A stretch of DNA of 64,000 nucleotides from Lucifuga dentata (lineage: Eukaryota > Chordata > Actinopteri > Ophidiiformes > Bythitidae). The position numbers were made by a program, and so were the translations under genes. The stretch is from NCBI GenBank assembly GCA_014773175.1, contig VXCM01000474.1, positions 67,677 to 131,676 of the forward strand. Direction: 5' to 3'. Below are positions 1 to 14,700 of the stretch, piece after piece (position 1 is the stretch's first letter; each line of letters starts with the position of its first letter). Below the pieces are notes generated by a model. It saw only the letters and a list, made by a program, of their open reading frames with translations, had not been told where the DNA came from and made no database searches.

Positions 1-260
1 AATAGCTGTGGCAATCTAAGGCTACAACAGTCTCCACTCAGCCATATTCCTCTGAGAACTCTCAAATGTGGCTTTCTCCAAACTAAGCCCTAAACTAAGC
101 ATGACAATGATCAGGAAACTGAAACTTAAATCTGAAAAAGAGGCTCCTAAAATATGCTTACAAGAGCACTTTAAGGGCCAAATCTGAATTTTAATAGAGT
201 AGCCATGGTACACACGCAGATACTGGAACAGACAATGTCAGACAAAAGACAGACAACAAA

Positions 261-281
261 CACACACACACACACACACAC
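261..281. repeat. (CA)n microsatellite
   Basis: About ten CA units lie just left of the last pdlim5 exon in the window. Confidence 0.9.
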
Positions 282-317
282 CACATTTGAGCATATTAAA
301 AACTGCTAGCTACTTAC

Positions 318-345
318 TTCTTTCCATTGTTCTCTGGGACTTTCT
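318..345 (-). CDS. pdlim5: pdlim5 28-base exon, last in window
   Basis: The acceptor is GTTGCAG and the donor is GAA followed by GTAAGTA. With the carried G it reads EKVPENNGK plus two bases. Phase 1 in matches the 568-725 exon. It corresponds to the start of the variable segment after TGTE in PDLIM5. The next exon is not in the window. Confidence 0.82.
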
Positions 346-3300
346 CTGCAACATTGAAGGAAAACACAAATTAAAATAAAGTTAAATGTAACAGTAAAAT
401 AATTCATACTGACATATATTAAAATAATATTGACTAATGTTAAAGCATGTAAAAAACATTAAGATTTTTATCCATATAAAACACGTTTTGTCCCTATAAA
501 CTATCCCTAATGTGAAACTACTGACAGAGTTCAGACACCATGTGACCACACCAAATTTAACACTCACCATTCTCAGTGCCGGTGAGCTGTGCCAGGATAC
601 GGAAGGAGCGGGATTGGGACGTCCCGGTTCGTGGGTGCCAGTCCTCAGTGTCCTCAATCAGTCGCTTCTTGCTGGCTTCACTGAGTGGGGACGCGTGGTT
701 AGACTCAGGTTCCACAGCAGCTTTCCTGTCCATCCAGATCAACCAAAACACTGTGTTAGACACTGATATATTTCTATTCTTCACATATTGCAATGAAATG
801 ATCATGGCTAAAAAAAAACCCAACAAATGCCGTACCAATTGATAAATTGTTAAATATTAATTAATCAGGTTAACAATAAAACAGAACAGCTCTAGCATAG
901 AAAGTTTCTTGCAGAGGACATTTTGGCTTGAAAGGTGTGACTAATAACATTAATGATGGCTCCTTTCCATTTAGCTTATCGCTGTGTCACTAAGCTAAAT
1001 GGAATGCAGCCATTATTAATAGTATGAGCTACACCTGTGCTTGATAAGTCAAACTATCTGCCATGAGAAAGAACGATGTACCAATGTACACACATACAAA
1101 CACACAAACAGGTCACATACACAATAACATGTAAGTATATGCAATGATTGCCCCGTGCAACTTATATATAGATACTGTATGTTTCACACTCTGGCCTGTC
1201 TGCTATTTCACAATTACCTCCTCGGTCTAGTTGGAGGTGGAGTTCTGCAGGCGAGCAGTGAGAAGATAGTGAGGAAAAATGCACAGATGCAGAAACAGAA
1301 TCACATTAGAAATATCATATAGAGTGCTACTCAAGTATGTTGGTGTCACATTTTCATTGGAAAGTCCTGAAATCTGTTCTGACCTATACTTACTTAAGAA
1401 CTCTCTGATGCTCACTATTAGAAGGAGAAATCAGAGTAGAAATCAGTATTTCCAAAGTTTGCGAACATGTTAAGTTGTAAAATAATAAAATGACTTTTAT
1501 TTAATGGTTGTAGATTAATAATTGTGACTATGTGAAAGAGGGGAAGTGTAGAATTAAAACAGTTATTAGTTGCACTTTGCTGTAAAGCAAATAGACATTG
1601 AATATACAGTATACGAGCTTCAGTGACGTTAATTGATGAAAGTGACAGTGAACATTTCTGACCACAGGATGGCAGTAATGGGCTTTGAATGTGTAGCAGC
1701 ACCTTTTATAATAAAACAGTTAGCTGGGAAAAATGCAGTTACATTTACGTTTTCACGTTCATATCAGTTCAGTGTGTGTGTGTCTACAAGTGTGCGAGCA
1801 CGTGTTGGCGTGTGTTTGTGTGTATGAAGAATGATCAGTGTGTGGTCTTCAGGCAGCCTATTCTTAGACACAGCAGAAGATATTTGGCAGGGACTGTCCT
1901 TGAGTAAACATACTGACAACGGTAATAGATGGAGGCGGACAGATGCAGAGCTCTGTGACTTCCATGTGCTGACAGGCTCAGCTGCAGTTGGTGTAAAACT
2001 GAGAAAATGAATGAGTGGCGTGAGCCGAGCTTCACTGACTTACAAATGGATTATTTACAGCGCGTCAGTGTTTGTTTGGTCCTTAAAATGAGTGTGTACT
2101 GTCAGCAGACAAGCATGGATGTGAGGTTCGTGAGGGTTATTTTAAAGGGGTGCAAGCATGCCTGCGGTAATCATAAACTAGAGATGTGAAGGCTGTAATC
2201 ACATTCCACATGCTTTGAGAGCTACTGAAGCAGAGGCAGCAACATTCAAAACACTAACTTGGTCTCTGTCTCTTCCTCCGGTGGGTATAGAAAGAGTAAA
2301 TGGAAAAGGATGAAGCCAGTTTGAGAAAAGAGCAAACAGATGCCCTTTAACTCAATTGCCCTTCTGAGAGAACGTGCAGATAGAAAAACAAGGAAACACA
2401 CAGAGGGTGCAGGTTAGGACACAAACACACACATGCTACAGGAAATACACTGTACCGTTATATCCAAAGTTTCAGACAACAGACAGACTGAAGAGATGAA
2501 AGAAGGATTTCACGGAGTAATATTGTACCTTATAATAAGAATTATGAATCTCTCTATAATACACATTTAAAGTAATTATATATGTGCCTATATTCCTGGT
2601 AGTACATTGCAGTAAGCAGTCATATCCTACAGGTTAGTGAGCCAAATCAGAAAGGAAACGCATTATTATTATAAGACGCTCAAATAGACAGGTCACTGAT
2701 TTTACCTGCAGCATCATTGTATCCATCACATTTAGATTCAGATTTCAGAGGTTTTCTTTTGTAAAGTCAATAAAAACATGATCTGTGTAATCTGTTTTTT
2801 TTTTTTTTTNTTTTTTTTTTTTTTTGTTTTTTTTTTTAGGTGACAGAAAGCAAACAACTCATTCTACCATAACCTAACCAAACCCTGCAGATGAAGCCCA
2901 GTCCAGCCTAATTTAACGTTTCCCCCAAGAAACACAGAACCCACTACTCTGGCTAATTACAAACAAGTGTTCCAGCAGCAGACTGGGTGTTTAGTCAGGA
3001 CATTAACTCCACTGTCAATTAAAGACAGGCATCAGTTAACACATTGGCTTGACTCTGCTCCATTTCTTGCTGCCCGGCAGCAGATTTTAACAAGAGGTGT
3101 TTTCCCTGTAAAGCAGCTGTTGTGAAAATGTACTTGATGTTTTGTTACTGTGTTATCTTTTTAAATGGCAGGCATCTTTTGGACTGAAATGGGGCGTGAG
3201 GTAATGTAGGAAAGGCAGAATGGAAAGTTTCTTTTTTTTTTTGTAGTACATACTTTCAGGTAGACTCCAAAGCAAAACTGAACTGTAATCTGTGGTTTCT

Positions 3301-5398
3301 TATATTTAGATGGCTCAACTTCTTCTGCATCACACAGAAAATGAAATGAAAAAGAACTACAACACCAGAGTTGAGTTTTACCTTCGGATTAATAAAGGAG
3401 AGTGTAAAAGAGAATCTATAAATTGGTGGCAACCAGGTTAGATGGTACCTACCCATTGAACTGCTCTGACATTCCTTGGCTCTCCAAAAGGCCCCGTCTC
3501 TGTCCCATAGCCACCTCAGAGGCATTGAGATTGGAGTAGAGGTTGATAGGTGAGTTATAGACAGAGGGCTGTGGGACATTAGGATTGGAGGAGGGAGCTG
3601 TCACTCTGGCAGGAGAGGAGGAGTTAGATGAAGAGGAAGAGGCAGATGGGGAGGTGAAGGCAGAGCGACCAGAGCTGGGCCTGGGAACTGAGTTGGCTGG
3701 AGCCGAGTCTTTAGCAGGGAAGCTTGACTTCAGCAGAAAAGGAGGCAGTGGCTGTTGAGAAGGGGCAGCAGGTGTGAAAGCAGAGGATTCAGAGGGGATG
3801 GAGGCAACCTTGGGGGCAGCAGGGGAGGACAAAGCCGTGCCCGCATTGCTGTCCCCGCCAAACGGCCGAGCTGTCTTGTTGTAGGCAGCACTGGGCTGAT
3901 TAGACGGCTTGGTGTATGTGGTGTACGGGGCAGGGTGAGTGATTGGAACAGGCTTAATGATTTCCTGAGGTTCGTCCTGGATAATAGTGGAGACACACAC
4001 ATGCACACACAGCAAATCCACAATAAACTCATGCATGTAAACCAGCATTCCAAAAAGCACTGCAATCCAATCACATTAAATCAACGGTGCTTTCACACTG
4101 CTGTATGAATGAAAACGTGCCTGAGCCAAACAACTAGAAGAAGCAATAAAATGTGGCCTCTTGGGTCAGTTTAATCATGCCATCAATTTGTGCTCTGACA
4201 TAATCTCAGAAAGGCACAATGAGCATGCTCAGTCTTAAGTAAACTATTATAATATTTATAAATATGCAGGAATTCAGCTGAACCTATAGCCTTTAGATGA
4301 ATATTTCACATAAATGTCTTACCTTAGGAACTCCATCTTTAGCAATACTTGTGGCTCTGTGAAGACAGAAAGAGAATTATAAAATCATTGCACACAATTC
4401 AATATGTTCAGAACCCTCAGTCATTATTTTTGCATGATTACCAACAGTTAGTTTAAATAAAATAACTGAACCTAGCAGTTGCAATGAGGCATAATCTTCA
4501 ATTTATGGAATAATCTGAGAGATTTTAGGGAATTATTCTGCCTTTTACTGTGAAAGCTAATTCAGAGCAGTACTTGTGATATGGTGAATGTTTTGTGACA
4601 CTAGACACCTATGACGTAGCATTTTTTTTTTTTTTTTTTTTACTTGGTTGAACACAGGTTATATTGTGCTTGTGCCTGTTTGGTATTTTAAGCCCTGGCC
4701 TCTTTCAGAACAAATATCTTGGCTAGAGTATTATTGGAGGGAAACTCCAGATTGTAAATACATAAATAGGAAGGATTGTCACTATGCCGTGTCACTTGGA
4801 GCACATTATTGTACTGAGTATAGATAGTCTAGAATTTTTTTTTTTTTTTATAAAATTTCATTAAGTTTTGTAAATGTTACATTATCTTATCATTAGATGT
4901 CAGGTCATCTAAACACACAAGAAATGTTTTAAAAATGTGCATCATCATGTGATAATTCACATGCATTATCACCTGCATTATCGAGTGATGAAAATAAACC
5001 AAAAATGGTGCGTAAATGTTCAGTCACTGTTTTACTTCACCAATCTCAAGTAAGTTTCAAGTCTCATGGTAACTAATTTTCATTCTGTAAAGAAACTAAT
5101 GCACAGTAGAAAATAACCAACCCACAAATTTATGATATGCCTTGGAAATCTGTCAGCAGTAATGTTATGTAATTTATAGTTAAAGGGATGGAATATGGCA
5201 AACAGCAGTATGGTCCTTTATCAGCTGGATGTATAAACACACTGTTTATGTGTTCTGTGTGTTCTGTTCTGTGCAAACTGGTGTTGACACACGGAGCAGC
5301 TCGGATTTACACATGATTAAAACAGCTTCCAGATTTATCACCTGTGGGAGAGGAGGGAGAGTGTCTCTTCACATGAGACGTCCTCAGCAGAAACTGCA

Positions 5399-5460
<62 letters not shown>

Positions 5461-8400
5461 TACACACTGTCTATACTACACACTCTTAGGATGTGTATTC
5501 ATGTATACAATTTAGAAAAGCCACTTCAAAGTTCCAGTCCAGTTCCAGTTCCAGTTCCAGTCAAGTAACTCAAACTCCAATGCAGAATGAGGCCTTACAC
5601 TGTAAAATGTGACAAGTTAATCGTACTTTAAAAAATCTAGGAAACTGACTGCCTTGAAAAGGGTAAGTAAATATAACTATTAGTCTTAAGTTATGTTTAC
5701 TTTATGTCTAATTGAANCCTTGAAAAGGGTAAGTAAATATAACTATTAGTCTTAAGTTATGTTTACTTTATGTCTAATTGAACTTAAGACTATGTAGGTA
5801 TATTTACTTACCTTTTTCAAGGCAATCGGTTTCCTAGTTTTTTTTAAGTAAGATCAACTTGTCACATTTTACAGTGTAATTGCCTCTGTCAAGGAGGTTA
5901 TATGATCAGGAGCATTTGTTTGTTTGTCTGTTTGCAGAATATCTCGAAAAATTGTGGATGGACGTAGATAAAATTTTGGGGGCAGACAGATAATGTCAAG
6001 AGGAAGAAATGATTAACTTTGGAGGTGAAATTGCACCAATCTGCCTGATGGTGGTGCTGTAAAAAGCACATTTACATTTTGGACTGTAACTACTGAACCA
6101 TATGTCTGTACCCATCCAATACAGGCCGCACCTATTTTCACTTGACCACATTTTCCACCATTTTGAATTGTTTCCGTGTTTTTGAGTCGCATCTCCTCCT
6201 ACAATTTGGTTCAATTGACACAAAATATCTGGACCAAGCCAGAAAAAGTTATTTCTTGTTTTGGTATTACCATTTTGCTACATTTGACTGCCAAAGTTGT
6301 GTGCACTGTGTCTATAAAATCCTTGACGGATGTAGGCTTCTTGTTAACAAGTGTATACTCAGGACAGTGTGTCCCTAATTATGCATAACAACAAAATACA
6401 AAAGAAACTCAGTGACTCAGGGAGGCTGATTCCAGACCAGAAGTTATGTTCCCTCACGTCCTTCCTTTCTCTGCCATATTAGGAAAAGCAGTCGACACAC
6501 TCTTACGTGTTTCCTTTCTGAGGCACAACATGCAATCCAAATCCTGGTTATTAAAGAGCCCCTCCCTTCAAGCAGATGTTATGTCATCTGTGCCCGCACT
6601 TTTATTTACAGTTTTCATTGAGCAGTATATATTTAATATCCTTATTCTCCACTGTGCCTTTATTATTGAGCTTATGGAGAAGCACCACACTGTGCCTCTG
6701 AAAACAGTGAAACGTCAGGTCAAAAGACCAAACAGCACATTCTATTACAAACACGACCTGGTCTACAATGATGCAGTGTATCAGTGACCCACAGTGGATC
6801 ATCTGGGTGGATCCCCACTCTCTGCGTGTCTTTTCCCAGAGCAAACTGAACAAACACTTGCTAGGGTGGTCCTGTGAACATCTGTGAACTCGCCCTCTCT
6901 GCTGTCCTGCTCCCTGCCTAGCTGGACCTACTTTTATTCCACTATGACTCAGACAATCACTGGGTGCGTATGTGTGTGACACATGCATTCATTTTGCTTG
7001 TTGCACCAAATTGCCCATGTGGATGTAATGAGGATGTAGTGTTCCCTTCACAGTCAACATACTTCACTGGCTTTCTCCAAATCTCGTCACCGTGCCTTGC
7101 ATTATAAGATTAGAGACACTGATATCTACTGTATATACTCGAGTATAAGCCGATCTCGTGTATCGTCTCGGCAAGAATGAAAGGAAAGGTGTACAAAACG
7201 GTGGTGAGACCAGCGATGTTGTATGGCTTAGAGACAGTGGCACTGAGGAAAAGACAGGAGGCAGAGCTAGAGGTAGCAGAGACTAAAATGCTGAGGTTCT
7301 CTTTGGGAGTGACGAGGATGGATAGGATCAGGAACGAGTACATCAGAGGGACAGCGCATGTTAGATGTTTTGGAGATAAAGTCAGAGAGGCCAGACTGAG
7401 ATGGTTTGGACATGTACAGAGGAGGGATAGTGAACATATCGGTAGAAGGATGCTGAGGTTGGAACTGCCAGGCAGGAGGCCTAGAGGAAGACCAAAGAGG
7501 AGATTTATGGATGTAGTGAAAGAGGACATGAAGTTAGTTGGTGTGAGAGAAGAGGAGGCAGAGGATAGGGTTAGATGGAGGCAGATGATTCGCTGTGGTG
7601 ACCCCTGAAGGGAAAAGCCGAAAGGAAAAGAAGAAGAAGAAGAAGATAAGCCGATCTCGTGTATAAGCCAACCCCCCGATTTTGACCTGCAAATTTAGAT
7701 TTTTAAAGAAACCCATATAGAAGCCGACCCCCGATGTTGTTCCATCGATTTGTTTAGCAAATTACCTGTTTTGCTGGGTATTGTCATAGTATTCCTGTGA
7801 TTTTCTGAAAATAATCCACGTACCAATAAACATGACATACATGACATTTATTTCAGCAGCTGATTACTGTAACTGACATTAGGTGACATTAACTTTTCCA
7901 GACTCCTCTTCCTTGTCTGAATCACCAAACAGTTCATTCCAGTCCTGCTCTGTGTAAGGTGTGCCCTCATCGTTGACGAGTCCGTGTAGTTTCCATTGTG
8001 TGTTGTATCTTATTTCAAGCTTCTTGTTAATAAAGCACAAAACATGATGTTGAACAAGACTATCAAATAACGTATATATATATATCTATCTATATATATA
8101 GATAGATAGATATATATATAGATAGATAGATATATATCTATCTATATATATATAGATAGATATATATATATATACGTACCAGTATATAAAACAGTATATA
8201 AAACAGTATATTGACCCGTTCTTTTGTCTTTGAACAATCACAACAGTGCTTACTGGCACTGTAAAGGCAAAAAGGGCAAAATGTGCTGGATAAGATGTTT
8301 TGTCAGGAAATATCTTATTCTAAGGTATGATTTAAACTATTTTCCATAGGTAGTGGTAAAGGGTAGTATTTCCATCCCTCGTAATTTCCTTCTCTGGAAT

Positions 8401-8696
8401 CAAATTTGAATTTCTCGTCTATAAGCCGACCCCTCCAACTTGCTTTGTGAAATTTGGTAATAAAAACTTGGTTTATACTCAAATATATACGGTATAATAT
8501 ATTCCACTGAATGATTTATAGATAAAATAGCAAAAAATACTAAGTGCTAACAAATGTTTCACCAATCTTATCTGCTGTTAAGTGCAGGATATAAACTGAA
8601 AAAGTGTGTTTTCATAAAAAAAAAAACCTCTCACAAAAAAAGTGAGGTTTTTGTCCACAGACTTGTGTGTACCTGCTTTATTTCTCTCTCTCTCTC

Positions 8697-8762
<66 letters not shown>

Positions 8763-11700
8763 GTCCAGAATGAAGAGGGTAACTGGAGAAATAAGCCTGA
8801 AGGCAAAGCAAACTGACGCATTTCCACTCTGCCCGTGTCTCTTCAAGAGCCAAGAGAAACAGTCTGGCATATGGCATCTGACTGAATGATGAAGAGGTTA
8901 CTAGACCCAGCTCTCTCAACACACACACACACTTACACACACACAAAACTTAACTCAATCACCACATCATTTTACTAATATTATAGGCACACCTTTATCA
9001 TGTTTCACACTCCACTTTTTTAACATGGAGATAAGTTGATCTGTCAAGCTTTTTTCTTCTTGCAACTACATCACAGTCTTAAGTTTTCCATTCACAAATT
9101 AAGCAGAATATGGCTGATTTTGGAAACATTGCCAGGAACGTCTTTTATGGCTTTCTGCTATAGACTGGAAGACTCCAAGCATCTTCTGTCAATAATAGTT
9201 TTGCTTTAATCTCAGTTGTGTTTACCCTCATATTAAGTCAGAAGTCAGTACCAAGATTAGATGACGTGTGAGAGAACAGGGCTGGGAAGATTTAATAAAT
9301 GAGCTACTGATGTAAAACCACAATTTATTCAACAGATTCAAGCCATTCACATTTACATTACTCCTGGGCCTTATGGCACAAAATTTTCCTTAAGTAACTA
9401 TTAAAGATGTTAAAAGTGTATGAGAAACCTAGTATGCATTTTCTGGTTGTGTCAGATTTCCCATTGCTGCAAAAAATTGAGCAAATATATGGGAAGGAAG
9501 AAAAACCAGGAAAAGAAAACACAGGAAACCAAAGCAAAACCTGCACCAGAGGGATGTGGAATCAGTGGGTGTGGAAAAAAACTTTTCTGTTTTTCTGTAT
9601 TTCTGTTTCTCAGTTCAGCCTGCCTATCAGCTCCACCGCAAAACTCTCTACCTGCTACTCCCTCATATTTCACGGAGAAGAGCACCAGAGTTAAATTTTG
9701 ACAGAATGGGCTAATCAGCAGAGCTTACCAGGACATCTCCGTGAAAAGAGGGAATTCTGAGGAAAGATTTGGTTATACGCTACATAGAGCCAGAGCTACA
9801 GGAAGTGACAGGAAGCTCTGATAAAAGAAAGAAAAGGGGATGTCAGAGATTTAATCCTGTGACAGTTCTAACAATAACAGACACGTGATGGCTATTTCCG
9901 GAGGTAAAGCTTATTATCATTTAACTGGACAGCCTGTTGCTACTGCCAGTTGCCTGGATACCGGAGAGAGTGTGCGTACTTGTAGGAACACAGCACTTAT
10001 CCATATCTGCAGTCACATGCATCATAACGTTAGGGATGGAGGGCATTCATATCGTTCTACCCCCATGTGCCTCATCATGTCTCAGTCTGTATTACAGCGG
10101 CTTATCGCTAAGTGAATGATAATTCTTTAGACACACTTTTGCATCACACTGCCTAGAAACTACTTGAGATCTTGTACTTAGCAATTTAAAGGAGCATGCC
10201 AGTGATTTTGCATGTTTAAGCCCAATACAACCCGCATACATGTTACGTCACTGACAACCAATTTCCAAAGCATAAAACCATATTTTGGTTTTTCCTTTTA
10301 TTTTTCCAAATTGCCTAAACTTTCAAAATAAAATGTTCAAATTAAAATTCAATTTGCTTTCTACGATGTATGATTGTAGAAGGCATGGTCGTTTTAATTT
10401 CTCGGTAAACGCCATCTTCTCCTGGGACCATATTTTCTGTCGGAGAAATAATTGTCTTCTGTATTGCCTTATGCTGGACCAGTTAAATAAAGTTATTCGA
10501 CAAAAAAAATAGACTGGCTCTCTCTCACTTTCCTGACCACCACACCACATATGGCTAAGGCAGCCAGGAGTCAGTGGGGGCTCTGCGGGTTGCATTCGAT
10601 TGCCCTCTACTTCACCCTGTTAATTCAACAACTCAAGGCTCATTGCATGTACAATGACCATGTATGAGAACATATAACTCGGCTCCAGAGCCTCTGAGGG
10701 GCTAATTATGTTCAGCTACGAAGCCTGTGTGTAAACAACTATCTCTGCAATATAGCTGCTGCACTGCCTTGTGTGGAATCATCCAACTATTTAATAGGTT
10801 ATATTAAATCAAATCTAGAGTTTGACAAAAACAAGCGAGAACAAATGTAACAGAGTGCAGATACAGTATATACAGCGTATTTTTAGTCTGTATCAACAAT
10901 GCTGGTATCTATAATTTCCACATTGCAGTAGAAGTGTCAGATTAATGCAAAAGTTACACACTGCACACTCTTTACCATTTCCCCACATATTTTCCAGGCG
11001 TACAAGTAAAACCAAAAAGTGGCAAACATACAAAAATCCAAAATGTTCCTGTACTGTAGGGAATGATGTGCACTTTTGTGTAAGTCATTAGTCAATGGCT
11101 GTTTCGTGGGGCTGCCTTGCTGTTTTATCTGGGTGGTTTTGGATCCAGGTGCAGCCACAAACTCAGGGGAGTGGTAGATGATTGCTCCGTGCTGCACAGT
11201 TCAATGACAATAAATAAACATCAATTATCATACTTTCCTAAGGCTGCTTCTCACAGCCTCCTGGTAGAATTTACCGTTAGCCGCAAGAGAACAAGATTTT
11301 CATGATAGTAGAAAGAAAGAGTAACCTGTTGATTTTCTGATTACTATGGATAATTAACTAAAAACTGTACAGTCACCATGTGCTGTTCATGGTATAAATG
11401 TGCACAGAGAGGCAAAGTCAATAAACTTTCATCAAAAAGAGCCCTTAGACGAAAAGGAAATACTGGCCAAAAACAGCCTGAGTAAACATTTTTTTGTACT
11501 ATTAATCTTCCTTGCTGAAACCTCATCACAAACACAAACCTTAAGACTAAATGCTTTTGGCAGTGACATCTTTTCCTAAATGTGAAAAACAATTTCTGCA
11601 ATAGAAAGATAAACCTGGTTTGCAAAACAGCTAACATCTAGAGAGATGTGGTATGATTTACTGTATGGTGGAATAACAGGATAAGGAGTGCGCGTTCAAA

Positions 11701-14700
11701 TCCCACATCCATTTCCTCCCTGATGAAAATATGTTCCAATTCACCAAGCAATACTTAGTTTAAACATACATCAACGACCCTGAGTAGCTTTTCTGCACAC
11801 ATAATGTCAGGAAAAAGACTGCATGTGTGATATGTAAAGGGGCTGGAATTGAAGGTTCATTGTTTATATGTCAGAATATATGTATGTATATATTCAAGGT
11901 ACAGTCACTTTATGACTGGTATTTACATTTTATGTCCATTATCCAAATGTACAGTGGTAGATGTTAACGTTGCTTCATACTTCATACTTTGATTCCAGTT
12001 TGAATAAAGCACTGACAAAGTCGTGACACACCTAATGAAATCAGTGCATACACTTAAGGGGCTTGCTTTGGGTAGTGTGTGTCCACATTCTGTTAGGAAC
12101 ATGATAAGACTGTCCATAAAAAGTTAAAAAGGTCAATTGTGTGGTTGTATATTTTCTTGCACTGATGCTGTCATACATACACACTCGCAATAAGAGGGTT
12201 TGGATGTAGGAGTGTTTCTCCTGGAGCAGTAAGTGAAATAGACAATGTGACTTTATGTGACCAAGTTACGTTGCATTCCTGATGCCTGAGGCAGTCTCGG
12301 AATGTTATTATGACCCCAACAGTCTTATCAGTCAGCATCAAAACCATAAATCACATCTGAGGAGCTTGACAGAGGGAATTATTCCAGTTTGCCTTTAACT
12401 CTATGCTGAACTGTATCTATTTCAACAAAACAGCATTGACAGTTTCGATTATCTAATCCCCCTTTCTTCATTTATTACACTGATAATGTAAACTAATGTT
12501 TCTAACTTTCTAAAGCTGTCTATCTAAAAGTGTCACTGTGTAAGAATAACTACTACCATATATACTCAAGTATAAGCCGATCTCGTGTATAAGACGACCC
12601 CTTGATTTTGACCTGCAAATTTAGACTTTTAAAGAAACCCTATATATAAGCCGACCCCCTGATGTTGTTCCATCATTTTATTTGTTTAGCAAATTACCTG
12701 TTTTTCTGGGTATTGTCATAGTATTCCTGTGATTTTCTGAAAATAATCCACATACCGGTACAGGTAAACAGCTGATTACTGTAGCTGACATTAGCTGACA
12801 TTAACTTTTCCGGACTCCTCTTCCTTGTCTGAATCACCAAACAGTTGTAATGTACGGTACCATACCATTATATGAAACACCACTTTTAAAAGGTCGTCTC
12901 TGATTGTCCCATTCTTTTGTTTTTGACCAATCACAACAGCACTTACTGACCACCACAAAATGTGCTGGATAAGATGTTTTGTCAGGAAATATCTCATTCT
13001 AAGGTATGATTTAAACTATTTTCCATGGGTAGTATTTCCACCCCTAGAAATTTTGTTTTCTGGGATCAAATCTGAATTTCTCCTGTATAAACCGACCCCC
13101 TGATTTGCTTTGTGAAATTTGGTAATAAAAACTCAGTTTATGAGTATATATGGTAATTTTTCCATTCTCAAACCAGCTTCTGACAGCCTCCTCTGAGGAA
13201 AAGGAACATGGTATGAACATTACAGTCTGACTGATATAACAATAAGGCTAATATTATCATCTTATATTGACTAATCACAAATACAGTATATCGGTATCAG
13301 CATAAATGTTACCAGATATGCAAACGTATGAGAAAAAAGAAACTGCAGCGCATAAATGTTTTTCAGGTGGCATTTTCTGTAAATTTTTTTTATCCTGATC
13401 ATTTTTTTCTGAATTTTAGTAATGCCAATTCAGCATTAAATTTCACAGATTAAATATTCTCCAATATATTAGTTTCAGGTATTCAGGTGTTTTGCGCTCA
13501 AATATTCAAATATCAATATTGATATTAGCCTAAAAAATCCTGTATATTATTTTCACATTATTCAATAGCAAAAATTTATTTATTATTATTATTTTTTTTT
13601 TTTTATTGAAAGTGCTTGTGCCAACAGGATCACACAGTAAACTACTACAATAAAAATCTAATCCAAGCATAAAACACCATCAAATACATAAATATGATTT
13701 AAGTTTGCTTCAAAATAAACATTTCCTGGTGCCTGTGCAAATGTGTAACATATATGTTTTTTTAAGCACTTTTTTACATGTACAGTTAGACCAGAATGTT
13801 TGATGTTTCACTGTGCATTTATTACACGTGTTAGATGACATACAGCTGTGCGATGGTGCTACTATTTTAGGACTATTTTCCCATGTTTAAAGCGCAGAGG
13901 CTCCTTCATCCTTTGATGTGGTGATGAAATGACAGGACATGCCAGCCAGGCACTAAGTTTTTCTGTCAACATGTTTTACAGCTTGGAAAATGTGCATGTT
14001 TTCCCTGCATATTTGTGTCTTACACAAAAGCTGGTCGATTTTACGCATTGGATACACAAACGTCAGCATTTGACAAATGTGCTTGGCTCAAATTATAATG
14101 ATTATAATGGATGTTTGAAGGAAACACCAATTCATCTTCAAAATAAATTAAAATTTTCTGTACAAAGTTTTTATCTCAGCAGCGCCTATGAATAAATAGT
14201 ACTAACTGTGAGCTAGTTCATTTAATTCCAAAAGAAACCCCAATGTACCCATAAAAAGAAACTACACAAATAACAAATAAACCTTGGGCTTCTTGTGGAT
14301 CGACTATAAAACTTATTCAGGGCATTTGAATTAAATTAAATCTTATCCTAGTAGACAACTATAAACGTAACTACTTCCTCACAAAGATCAAATTTTCTGT
14401 CAAGTGTGTATCACTCTACATAGGGCTTCAGTAGGTTATAGGAAATTTAAAGTGTTCCTATTACCCAGAGGCCCCAAAATACCAAATCTCCCTTTTGTCT
14501 AATGGGAGGAGCAGAGGAGCAACTGATGAACTCAACATGATCAGACGCAAACCAAAGCTGAAGTCAGATCTGATGACTTCTACAGATTTCACGCCACACA
14601 GCAGACAGCCAAGAAGAACATGTGTAAATTGTTAATGAAGAACGTCTTAAAAACAACTGTACTCAGACTGTTCTTTATTTTCTTTTTTCTTGTCTGTGCT

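Larger units (their letters stand above)
7129..8492. mobile_element. TA-flanked inverted-repeat DNA element, copy 1 (interrupted)
   Basis: The ends CTGTATATACTCGAGTATAA and, reversed, CCGTATATATTTGAGTATAA form inverted terminal repeats flanked by TA on both sides. This suits a Tc1/mariner-like target preference. Subterminal copies of TATAAGCCGACCCC recur inside. No transposase frame is present, so it is non-autonomous. A 482-base RTE fragment is inserted near the left end, and an AT palindrome lies in the middle. Copy 2 at 12556 confirms the boundaries. Confidence 0.7.

Noticed and set aside
5652..5782. Apparent tandem duplication of 65 bases
   Set aside because: The N between the copies and the same block length at other N sites point to an assembly join, so it is not listed as a biological repeat.
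7110..7529. Minus-strand open frame (139 codons), repeated at 34465-34965
   Set aside because: It is the antisense of the RTE C-terminal frame; both copies carry it only because the LINE fragment is duplicated.
8554..8946. Overlapping open frames rich in His-Thr or Cys-Val
   Set aside because: They are translations of the CA microsatellite.
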